A DNA stretch of 64,000 nucleotides from contig OZ037834.1 of assembly GCA_964035575.1 (NCBI GenBank), positions 1,643,598 through 1,707,597 on the forward strand, given 5' to 3'. Below the pieces are notes generated by a model, which did no database searches, was not told the DNA's origin, and was given only the letters and a program-made list of their open reading frames with translations. Source of the DNA: Rhynchopus sp. YZ270_cl-10. Lineage: Eukaryota > Euglenozoa > Diplonemea > Diplonemida > Diplonemidae. The position numbers were made by a program, and so were the translations under genes. Shown in pieces: positions 30,364 to 40,186 of the stretch (position 1 is the first letter of the stretch; each line of letters starts with the position of its first letter).

Positions 30364-32208
30364 ATGGTGCGTGTGACAGCTCTTGCGAGCATGGCTGCAG
30401 CGATGTGCTGCAGCTTTGCGGAGGCGCAGTTTACGTTTCCTTCAAACACATGCCCGGACGGTGCCTCTGGACAGACGCAGCTGTCTGGCAGTGGCACGAT
30501 CACGTACCCGGCGGGCTCGGGGAACTACCTGGACAACCAGACGCCGTGCTGGTACGTGCAGTGCGACGGGACGCTGACCTTCACATGGAACTCGTTCCGC
30601 ACAGAGAGCGGCTACGACCACGTGTCGATGTGGCCTGTCGCCAGCGACAACTCCGTGGACACATCGGTGACCCCGGTCTTCAGCGAGTCGGGAGTGAAGA
30701 CGCTTGCCCCAACAGTGTTCAACAGCGGGATGCTTGTGCAGTTCAAGTCGGACTATTCTGTTCAGGAGCAGGGGTTCTCTGTGGGGTACCAGTGCGTGTC
30801 GACGCCACCGCCACCAACACCGCCCACACCACCCACACCACCGACGTGCACGGATGTGATGGTCGGGTCGCCTGAGAGGCCCTGGTACGACGCAGACGGG
30901 AGCACCTACACGTGTGCGTGGTACGGGGCTGTGTCGACACGGTGCTCGCAGTACGGGAACAGCTACGAAGCAGACGGCTACACCGCAAACCAGGCGTGCT
31001 GCGCGTGTGATGGTGGGGTCACGTCGCCACCCCCTCCGACCCCACCGACCCCACCGACCACATGCCCGTCGCGTGTGCGCAAGGAGTGGAGACAGCTGTC
31101 GACGGCAGAGAAGGCACTCTTCATGAAGGCTGTGCAGCTGCTGAAGACGACGACCGCAGGGTCCGCCACACAGTCGGCAAAGGGCGGCTACGACAAGTAC
31201 CCGACGATCCACGGGAAGGACGAGTCGTACCTGCAGGCACACAACACAGGGATGTTCCTCCCGTGGCACAGAGTCTTCATCCAGAAGTTTGAGGACGACC
31301 TGCGTGCGCTTGGTGCAGAGTTTGCGTGTGTGACGCTCCCGTACTGGGACTGGTCGATTGAGCAGGCGGCTGGGGCAGCGTGGGACCCGGCCCTGTGGAA
31401 CGGCAACACAGACCCCGTCAGCGGCGAGTTCATCGGGTTCGGGTCGGTGTACAACGGACGCACGCAGGCGGAGAAATGCAACCACCCTGTGGGTCCGGGG
31501 GCCAGCGACAGCGATGGGTGCTGTGTGTCGGACGGTCCGTTCCGCGCAGGTGCGTGGGTGCACTCGCACGAGACAAGCGGCTCCCTGCCGGTTGGCGACA
31601 AGGGGGACTGGCCGCTTACTAACAAATGTCTGTTCCGCTACTTTGCGAACGACAACCTGGTGCGCAGCGCCGCAGCCCAGGCAGCCGACTTCCTCCCGCA
31701 GGCGACCTACGGGTACGACACAAACACGAACCCTGGGTTCAGAAACGTCCTTGAGGACAAGGAGCACTCGGAGATCCACGCGCGCATTGGTGGCTACATG
31801 ATCACGAACTGGAGCCCCGAGGACCCGATCTTCTTCCTGCACCACGCGAACATCGACCGTCTGTGGGCGATGTGGCAGGTGTGCCAGGGATACGACAACG
31901 CAGCCAGCAGCTCGCAGTACAACGCAGGCCCGTCCGTGTCCGGCGCCAGCACAGGGCTGAACGACGAGATGAGCTACCACAACTTCTACGACCGTAACGG
32001 CGCGTCGACGGACCCGCAGCCTGCACAGTGGAGCGGCTTCACACCTGCCAAGGTGTGGGACCTCCACAGCGCAGACCTGTACGCACACTCCGGTCCCACC
32101 GGCCCGAAGGTGCAGTACAAGATCAACACCTTCAACGGAGGAAGTGCCTGGTCCACCGCATGCCCCAACGTTGCCGCCACCGGCCAGGCCAACTGGTTCG
32201 TCGCATAG
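30364..32208 (+). CDS. Secreted CUB-domain tyrosinase
   Basis: A type-3 copper enzyme that would oxidise phenols outside the cell or in the secretory pathway. The single-exon 614-aa product starts with a signal peptide (about residues 1-21, ending SFAEAQ). A CUB-like domain follows (about 22-138). Between two Pro/Thr linkers (PPPPTPPTPPT) is a small Cys-rich domain (about 165-215, ACCACDGG at its end). The tyrosinase domain fills the rest. CuA ligands are probably H283, H293 and H302 (AHNTGMFLPWHR). CuB ligands are H468, H472 (HSEIH) and H494 (FFLHHANIDRLW). The gene is clearly richer in G+C than its surroundings, with strong use of C- and G-ending codons, which may mean high expression or acquired origin. 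It lacks introns, unlike most neighbours. An acceptor-like CCTCACACAG lies at 30323. Confidence 0.94.
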   Translation: MVRVTALASMAAAMCCSFAEAQFTFPSNTCPDGASGQTQLSGSGTITYPAGSGNYLDNQTPCWYVQCDGTLTFTWNSFRTESGYDHVSMWPVASDNSVDTSVTPVFSESGVKTLAPTVFNSGMLVQFKSDYSVQEQGFSVGYQCVSTPPPPTPPTPPTPPTCTDVMVGSPERPWYDADGSTYTCAWYGAVSTRCSQYGNSYEADGYTANQACCACDGGVTSPPPPTPPTPPTTCPSRVRKEWRQLSTAEKALFMKAVQLLKTTTAGSATQSAKGGYDKYPTIHGKDESYLQAHNTGMFLPWHRVFIQKFEDDLRALGAEFACVTLPYWDWSIEQAAGAAWDPALWNGNTDPVSGEFIGFGSVYNGRTQAEKCNHPVGPGASDSDGCCVSDGPFRAGAWVHSHETSGSLPVGDKGDWPLTNKCLFRYFANDNLVRSAAAQAADFLPQATYGYDTNTNPGFRNVLEDKEHSEIHARIGGYMITNWSPEDPIFFLHHANIDRLWAMWQVCQGYDNAASSSQYNAGPSVSGASTGLNDEMSYHNFYDRNGASTDPQPAQWSGFTPAKVWDLHSADLYAHSGPTGPKVQYKINTFNGGSAWSTACPNVAATGQANWFVA

Positions 32209-32731
32209 ACACAGGGCATTCTTTCAAAAAATGCAAGGATGAAAGATGACGAGTGATTTCTCTATTTTTTATATTAAAAGCACCCCGCTCCCCCTCCGAA
32301 AGGAAAGTACAAACCAAAAAATGAAAAGTGGTGAATCCCTTGCGCACCATAGCTTTTCATCTTCCTCTTCCACTTTCCACTTCTTCCTCTCACATTTTTC
32401 TTTGAAGCATATTCAGCATTCAAAGTTTTTTTTTTCCTTTCTCCAGAGTTTTTAGAACGGTGTGTTCGGATCGTTTCTGTGTGTGTGCTGTGTGGGGGTC
32501 TTGCAGACGCAAACAACACATACCCATATCTGCCACAATTTGCGGCCGATAGGATACGATGGTCAGAGAGCTGTCTGCAATATCATTTCCAGCCCCTTCA
32601 CACCAAAAAGAAACCCCACACACATGATGACCGAACAAACGCACCGTTCAGGAAAAAAGCTCCCTTTTTTTTTCTTTTTCAAAATTTGCTTTTTACATCT
32701 CCCCCACTTTTTATCCCCCTTTTGTTGCTCA

Positions 32732-32768
<37 letters not shown>

Positions 32769-33949
32769 GTGCATCACCTTCATGTTCATTAACCAATTGA
32801 ATTATTTTACCCTCTCTTTTTTATTTTTTCCAGATATGTTGCGCTTCAAAGGCCTCGCGTCTGTTTTTGAGGGGAAAAAATGCAAAAAAATGAAACAAAA
32901 AAATGAGTAAACACAGATTGCCCACGAATGATATCAAAATGTCATTTTGGAGAGGCTAAGAGTTGTTACTTTTTTTTTTGCACCCAGTTTTGGGAGAATG
33001 GGTGTATGTGTGTGGCTAGCATTTGTCTTCTGTGTGTTTTTTTTTTTTCTCTCTTTTTTTTTGAATTTTCTCTCATTTGTCTTTTTTGTTCTGAGTACGT
33101 AGACTGAAAAATATCAGATGCGTTCTAGGTGCAAAATGAAAGAAAATGAAAAGAAAAGAAAAGAAAAGAAAAGAAAAAAAACTGAATTCATTTGTACAGC
33201 GATACTATATGTTGGTCGATGCCCCCCCTTTTTTTATGTCTGTACATTTGATGTACATTCATCTTACAAAAAATTCTCTTTTTTTATTTTTATCAATTGG
33301 GGATAGCGAATTGTGACAAGGCCGTTTGTTCTAATTGGATTTACCAGCGTGTTTCCTGAAATTTCGGTGGTGTTTAAAGGAGTTTGGTGGTATTTAAACC
33401 CCCTAATTTCAGGTATAATAAGGTGCTTCTAGTTGGATGACACAAACACAACCGATTATCACGTTTCAAAGCTACTCTTCATTATTTCACTTTTTTTTGT
33501 TTAGCTACGTCTTGCTTTTTCCACCCCTATTTTTTGATAGTTATTCTACACCACGTTACTTCGAGAGGTGCGCGTGGAGAAGAGGTGCACTTCGTCTTTT
33601 TAAGGTTTCATTTGTGTTTTGCAGTCGACCGACACAAAAACCAAAGGAAATTTTATGGGAACGGAAACGTGGGTGCAGGGCCCGCTACGAATCAAAAACC
33701 TACCCACACAATACAATGTGCGGGTTTTAGCAAAAAAAAAAAAAAAAAGATCAAACGCAAAAAAAAAGAGCTGCTCTCTTTTTTCCCTTCTCTCTTTGTC
33801 AGATGCTATCTGGTGAGGTGAGAACGGAACTAGAAAAAAAACCCCCAACAAAACAAAACAAAATTTTACAAAAAAAATCATTTGCCATTACCAATACAAT
33901 ATGCACATACCCCCCTCTCTCCCCTTCCTCCTTTTTTTTTTGTATCGCA
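32209..33949. other. intergenic region between tyrosinase and V-ATPase B
   Basis: No gene seen. Contains T-runs up to about 35 nt (near 32730-32767), a GAAAA repeat (33145-33180), and a small inverted repeat at 33354-33412. Confidence 0.55.
33354..33412. repeat. 59-bp inverted repeat
   Basis: CCTGAAATT and AATTTCAGG are the ends; GTTTAAA and TTTAAAC pair inside. It could be a very small MITE. Confidence 0.5.
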
Positions 33950-33989
33950 TGCCCCCTCACCTTATCCTATTCAATCTTTACCTCTACAG
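33950..33989 (+). promoter_or_regulatory. pyrimidine tract and AG acceptor before V-ATPase B
   Basis: CCCCTCACC...CTTTACCTCTACAG ends at 33989, 27 nt before the ATG. Confidence 0.45.
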
Positions 33990-34016
33990 TGGGAAATACC
34001 CTTCATTCACCTAAAA

Positions 34017-36767
34017 ATGGGACACGGAGAGCCGGAACAAGAGCTGAAGAGCAAGGCGACTCTTCTTAACACCCACTTGGAGGAGCTGAAGCAGAAGTAC
34101 TCGCTCCACCCGCGTCTCGACTACCGTACGATCCGTGCCGTGAGCGGGCCGCTGGTCATTTTGGAAGATGTGCGTAACCCTAAATTCGCAGAGATTGTGA
34201 ACATCGAGCTTGCGGACGGTGAGAAGAGAAGAGGCCAGGTCCTTGAGGTGGACGGAACCAAGGCAGTGGTGCAGGTCTTCGAGGGAACCTCGGGCATTGA
34301 CGCCAAGAACAGCCACTGCGAGTTCACAGGAAAGATTCTTGAGTTCGGAGTCGCAGAGGACATGCTTGGAAGAATCTTCAACGGATCCGGAAAGCCCATC
34401 GACAACGGTGGTGCCGTCATCCCCGAGCAGTTCCGTGACATCAGTGGTATCCCGATCAACCCCCAGTCCCGCGAGTACCCCCGTCAGATGATCCAGACCG
34501 GTATCTCCTCCATCGACGTCATGATGTCCATCGCGCGTGGACAGAAGATCCCCCTGTTCAGTGGAGCAGGTCTTCCCCACAACGAGATTGCTGCGCAGAT
34601 TGTGCGTCAGGCAGGTCTCGTGCAGCAGCCTGGTGCGGACCAGAAGCAGGAGGAGTTCTGTGTTGTGTTTGCGGCGATGGGAGTCAACCAGGAAACCGCG
34701 CGTTTCTTCAAGGACGAGTTCGAGAACAACGGGTCGCTGTCGAAGTCTGTTGTGTTCCTGAACCTTGCGAACGACCCGACCATTGAGCGTATCATTACGC
34801 CGCGTCTGGCGCTCACCACTGCGGAGTACCTGGCATACGACTGCGGTCTTCACGTGCTTGTCATCCTGACCGACATGTCCTCCTACGCCGACGCGCTTCG
34901 TGAGGTCTCCGCCGCCCGTGAAGAGGTCCCCGGACGTCGTGGATACCCCGGATACATGTACACCGATCTGGCGTGCATCTACGAGCGCGCAGGACGTGTC
35001 AACGGACGTGCCGGGTCCATCACCCAGTTCCCCATCCTGACCATGCCTAACGACGGTATGCCATTTGGTGGATTAGTTTTGACCCGAAACATTTTTCTCC
35101 AAGGTGACTAAGCAGGCCATATTTACAAAAAAACAAAAACAAAACAAAAAGGATCCAAAAATACAACAAAAAAGATTGATGAATAACCAATGTTCAAAAC
35201 ATTAAGTAATCTAATCAGACTAAGCAGGCTTAGGTTTATTCTTTACCAACTCTTTTCTCTTTTCTTTTGTACTTTTGTGTGCTTTTTTTCATTTGGCATA
35301 TTATAACTTTTGTCCGACACCACCACCACCACCACCACACACAGACATTACTCACCCTATCCCTGACCTGACCGGATACATCACGGAGGGACAGATCTAC
35401 GTCGACCGTCAGCTGAACAACAAGGGTATCTACCCGCCGGTGAACATCCTCCCGTCCCTGTCGCGGTTGATGAAGAACGCCATTGGCAAGGACAGTGAGA
35501 CTGGTGAGATGATGACCCGGTATGCACCTATCACTTCCCCCCCATGGTGTCCAACCTGGCCACCCCGAGCACGACGATACGAGAGGGCAAACACCATCTC
35601 AGTGATATGCCATCTTAAACAACTTTTGGTTGCATTTTGTGTAGGCAACCAAGCATGTGCCCTACGTCTGCCCACCTTTTTGCTTTTTTTTTTTTCCTCT
35701 CTTGCGAACATTGTCGACAACAGCAAACATATCCGTTCTTTTGACGAGCAAACACAGTGTCGGTTCATATTACACCCTTTCTTTATGAACGTTTTGATGT
35801 TTTATCAACTACAACCTACCACCACACAGTGAGGACCACGGAGGAGTGTGCGATCAGATGTACTCCGCCTACGCCCAGGCGAAGGATGCCCAGGCCATGA
35901 AGGCCGTTGTTGGAGAGGAAGCACTGAACGAGGAGGACAAGCGTTTCCTTGAGTTCCTGGGCAAGTTCGAGGAACAATTCCTGAAGCAGGTTTGTCACTC
36001 CCCCTCCCCTCCCCCACCCCACCCTCCATTCTCACAGTGGGACATCTACAGAATTTTTTTTTTTGTCAAATTTGTTGTATTGACACCATCCTCTGGGTAG
36101 TATGGTTACATAAAGTATTTTTTATTGCGTCACTCTTCTACCACTTTCTCGTCTGACTTGAGGTGACATCTTACCAAATATTTCTCCATTTTTTCCCCTG
36201 CATTTTTTCAAAAAAAAAACACCTCTTCCTACAGGACTACAACGAGGAGCGGACGATCTTCGACTCCCTTGAGCTGTGCTGGGACCTCCTCAGAATCTTC
36301 CCCAAGGTATGGTGGTTTCTTCTTTCTTGGAAACAAGCCAGGTTTTTTTCAAGCACATTCCCTACACAAACGATACGTTGTAATGATGGGCCACAACTAG
36401 ACTCATATACCCAAGTCTTCTTTCCTCCCGCATTACGATATTGGTAACGACATGTACGTGAGAGGGCACATTCTAATCTTACATTTGTTTGGTACACTAT
36501 CACGAGGGCTTTCTATTTTAACTCTACTTTGTTCTCTCTGACGAGAGGGGTTTTATATTTCACGTCAAATTTCTTAATGCCCTTGTTGTACTTAGTATGT
36601 GGTTGTCTTTCTCTGAAGAGGCTTCATTCCCCCCCCTCTGTTACGGGTTTAATTGATATTGTGTCGTTCTCTTGTGTTCCGTTCCTACCCTCCCCTCCTT
36701 GCAGCTTGCGCTTGACAAGGTGAACCCGAAAATCGTTGCCAGATTCTACGAGCGCCGTCGCAAGTAG
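34017..36767 (+). CDS. V-type proton ATPase subunit B
   Basis: This is the non-catalytic nucleotide-binding subunit of the V1 sector, which acidifies endomembrane compartments. Five exons: 34017-35055, 35345-35519, 35830-35989, 36235-36306 and 36705-36767, giving 502 aa (human 511). All junctions restore conserved sequence, for example [18 protein letters not shown] and [15 protein letters not shown]. The degenerate P-loop [16 protein letters not shown] and the [16 protein letters not shown] stretch are diagnostic of subunit B. Four introns; three begin GTATG and the third begins GTTTGT. Intron 1 carries a composite S1 module and intron 3 a stemless S1 remnant. The first exon has strong C/G-ending codon bias, as expected for high expression. 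Confidence 0.97.
35103..35264 (+). repeat. S1 module interrupted by a 100-nt insert, in V-ATPase intron 1
   Basis: GGTGACTAAGCAGGC (35103-35117) is followed by 100 nt (35118-35217), after which GACTAAGCAGGC recurs and the module continues with TTAGGTTTATTC and a pyrimidine tail. The last 40 nt of the insert (35178-35217) are identical to 48089-48128. The 12-nt GACTAAGCAGGC duplication suggests insertion. Confidence 0.8.
36160..36200 (+). repeat. stemless S1 remnant in V-ATPase intron 3
   Basis: GAGGTGAC joins directly to ATCTTACCAAATATTTCTCC and a pyrimidine tail; the whole hairpin is absent. Confidence 0.5.
36490..36580 (+). repeat. two S7 module 3' ends in V-ATPase intron 4
   Basis: GGTACACTATCACGAGGGCTT with a TATTTTAACTCTAC tail, then a second GACGAGAGGGGTTTTATATTTC unit. 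Confidence 0.6.
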
Positions 36768-39490
36768 AAAGGGGGTTGTATTTCTTTTGTGTTTTTTTTT
36801 CTTTTTTTTTTGCGGTCCTCCCCACTCCCTTGGTCCCTCTTCCCCCCCACAAAAAAAAAAAAAAAACAACAACAAAACACACACACCACTCACACTACAA
36901 ATAGTCCTTTCCCCCCTTATTTTTTGTGTCGAAATCTTTGTTGCCCTAAGATTTTTTTTAAAAAAGATTACCGAGTGTACCGTTCCCCCCATGCTCCCAT
37001 TGCAGATTAAACAAAAGTAAGGTTGGAGGAGGGTGTTTTTTTTATATCTGGAGGCAGGTTGAAACGGAGATAATGCCCCATCCCGTTCGCATAAAAAACC
37101 CCCTTCTCTTCCCTCACTGATGTTTTTTTAAATCTTAGCGTGGTTGATTTTCTATTTAAACCGCTAGGAACCATTTTTCATTAAAAAAAAAAAATGCTGC
37201 ATTTTATGTGGGTCCATACCCCCCCCATACCCCCCAAAAAAAAAAAGCGAGAACGATTGTGGAAAAGATGTGTTTTTATGTGTGTACCTTAATCCCTTTT
37301 TTAAGGTGCTCCCCTAGCCCATCTCTTTTTCAAGGTTTGCTTCTACAATGTTCCCCCCCCCCCCCCCTTTTCTTTTGAAAGATGAATGGCGTGTTCATAC
37401 CGCGATTGGAAATATTATGGACCGAATTAAGTACCAAATGTCCCGAAAAAATCTCTAACGTACCATAATTAATTCGGTCCAACAATAACCCGAACCAAAT
37501 ATTAATTCGATTCATATCGTTCTGGGCAAAAAAGTACTTGTCAAAAAAATAAGATTCGCCCTTTCCTCGGGGGACAAGTACAAAAAAAATTGCCCCCCAA
37601 AACATCATGAACCGAATTAAGTACCAAATGAAACTCAAAAACCTCAAACGTACCATCATTAATTCGGTCCATAATATTTTGTTTCTTTATTTATTCGGTC
37701 CATAATATTTCCAAACGCGGTATTTCAAATTATTCTTTTTGTTATTTGTTGTTAGAATAAGGCTGCATTTCTCCATCTGGATAACAACGAAGGCTTCCTC
37801 TTCCTTTTTTTCACCCCCTCTATCTTTTTCTTTTCTTTTCTTTCAAAAAAAAAAATGCCCCTTTTATTTCTGCTTCGAACAATTCTATAAGAAGACCAAT
37901 CTAATCCAGAAGGGGAGGTACAATAGGATAAAGAAGAACGGTGCTTTTTTTTTTGAGATTTTTTTTTGGGTATTTTTTTTTTTTTTTTTGAGGGAAAAAA
38001 AACTAAATTGACAACACAAAGTGCAGTGATCTCCATGTACGATTTCTTCTTTTTTTTTTTTTTTTTGTGTTGGAAAAAATATAGGGAGGGTTTTTAGGGA
38101 AGGTCTTTTCTTGACGTAGGTTGTGTTTTGCTACACCCCTCACCTACTCATACACATATTGTTTTTTTTGTGTGCATTTGTAGGGAGGCATTGTATTTTT
38201 CCTTCCTGCAAGAGGTTTTAGTTGGTTGTCAGGAATGTTCAGACTTACAGCAAATAACTCCCCCCCTTTTTATTATAAAAAAAGCACCCTTTTTGGGAAG
38301 GTTGCTTAAGGGTGACATTATTGTTCTTTCTTCTCGCTCTTTCTCAGAGCGAAAGGTGTCTGGTCTGTTGATTCCCCCCCCTCATCTCATTTTCTTGAGT
38401 GTTACAAAAAAAAAAAAAAAAATGATGTGGATGTGAGAGGTGTGTGCAAATGTGGACTTATCTCCTAAAGTGTGTTTTTTTCTCTCTTTTTTTAAAAGTT
38501 TTGCTGTGTTTTTTTTTTTCTTTTTTTTTTCGTGACTTTGTGTCCAAAGCAAAGGGTGTTGAGGATGTTTTTAAAATGTTTTTTTTAAAGTGTGCAATTT
38601 TTTTTTACCTTTTTCACGTGTCGAGCAAAGTTTTATTGTTTGCTTGCTTTTGTTAAATAAAAAAAAGGTCGTTGGAAAGATGAGTGGAGTGCAGCCATAC
38701 TTACTTTTTTTTTTGTTTTTTTTTTTTTTAAATGGTCTGCCTCACTCTTCAGGAAGCGCTCAGAGCCAGAGGTAACGATAATGTTTTTTCTTTTTTCTTC
38801 CAATTTTTTTTTTTTTTTGTACTGAGCTAATATGTTAGTAGCTTCTCTTCGATGGAATCCGAGTGCTAAGCCATGAAAGGCATTTTTTTTTTGGGGGTCC
38901 TCCTAAATCTTTTCTGTGAATGGAGAAGCAAAAGCCAGAAAGGTAAAAAAAGAGAGAGAAGGGTTTTTTTAAAATGGGAGACGGGAAGGAAAAAAAAAAA
39001 CTGATGAAGAGGGGGGCCCTCTTTTAGTGGGCGTGGGTAGAGGAGCAAAAAAGAAGTTTCCTCAAAAACAAAGGCAAAAAAAAAAAAACATTTTAAAATA
39101 AAACTTTAACAAAAACAAAGGTACTCCCCACACTTCCCTCATTTTTTTTTCTTAACCGGACCCTGCATCCAGGGATTTATATACGATTTTTTTCCTTACC
39201 AAAAGTGCAAAAAAAGTGAGGTTGCTATTCCTGAGGGGGCTGCAGGCACGGAGGGGCTTTTTTGAAGAAATGGACTTCAGATTGAAGTATCATCATTGTA
39301 CTAGCCCAGGGGGCTTCACTGGCTAGGGCTCCAGCAGGTCCCACATGCACTATGCCTGACTCCAGCACGCAAGGTAGCATTCACAGCACCTTTCACCCCT
39401 TCAGGAGGAGTGCACAAAAGGGCACCCGGATGCAATTTTTCGCCCATATCAGGACTCATGACTCAATTTTTTTTGCGAAGCAAAAAAAAA
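36768..39490. other. intergenic region between V-ATPase B and the carrier
   Basis: No gene seen. Homopolymer T and A runs are frequent (37920-38070, 38400-38720). A TIR element occupies 37400-37720. Confidence 0.55.
37400..37720. mobile_element. 321-bp TIR element with subterminal hairpins
   Basis: About 32-bp ends (CCGCGATTGGAAATATTATG and its inverted partner with one or two differences) are flanked by TA at 37398-37399 and 37721-37722. Each half contains its own GACCGAATTAA...TTAATTCGGTCC hairpin, the same plan as the element at 9571. Confidence 0.88.
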
Positions 39491-39790
39491 TAATATAATA
39501 TGGCGCCGCAGGCGAAAAAAAATTGGGGTACGGTGTAAAAATCTAGCCTTTTACACCACAGAGTCACTCAACGAACCCTTTTTTGCGGAGCAAAAAAGGA
39601 AAAATGGCGCCGCAGGCAAAAAAAATTTGGGTACAGCCTGTATGGTACGGGATTTCATGGTGCGGTCAGCAACCCAGTTCCCCAAAAAATGCAAAAAACT
39701 TTTTTTCCAAATCTGCAAAAGTTTTTTTTTTTTTTCAAAACTGAGGTTCAGCCTCAGTTCTACTATGGTATATAAATCTCTGCCTGCATC
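39170..39790. mobile_element. possible TIR element around the 39.5-kb cassette
   Basis: CCAGGGATTTATATAC and GTATATAAATCTCTGCC are imperfect inverted ends. The interior holds the cassette shared with 10570-10740. Borders are uncertain. Confidence 0.4.
39497..39655 (+). repeat. dispersed cassette with ATGGCGCCGCAGGC direct repeats
   Basis: Close copy of 10570-10740, including TACGGTGTAAAAAT and CACCACAGAGTCACTC. Flanking sequences differ, so the cassette moved or was captured separately. Confidence 0.85.
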
Positions 39791-40084
39791 ACGCAGACTT
39801 AATTAACCTGCGTCTCCAATAAGATCCTCGATTATTCCTGATGAATGGAAGCGGGATGTATACCTCGTAGTCGCGATCTCTTCGCTTCCTACTGGATCGG
39901 ACGGTACGCTGCGGTGCAGCATTGAAATGGGGGTGGGGCTGCACCTCACCTGCTGCCTTGTACTCCTCTCCTGCTTACTCCTTAATCCCACCCCACGCAC
40001 ACGACGGACTGCACACGCTGCGCATTGCATAGCATGCATCAATATCAACGTCACTTCACACTACGGTATACCGGTCAATGCATA

Positions 40085-40130
40085 GCAATACTGTTTCACG
40101 AGAGCGCTTTTATTTCAAGTACAATTTTTC
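40085..40130 (+). repeat. S7 module 3' end before the carrier gene
   Basis: ACTGTTTCACGAGAGCGCTT, then TTATTTCAAG and a T/C tail that forms the pyrimidine tract of the acceptor-like AAAAG at 40154. Confidence 0.65.
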
Positions 40131-40186
40131 TGTCTTTCTCCCAACCATCAAAAGAGACCAAAAAAATATAAACACACTAAAACACA

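Noticed and set aside
30442-32088. 548-codon open frame on the minus strand
   Set aside because: It is the antisense of the GC-rich tyrosinase gene; strong third-position bias removes stops from the opposite strand.
36624-36992. 122-codon minus-strand open frame
   Set aside because: It covers the last V-ATPase exon in antisense and poly-A/T runs; no protein-like composition.
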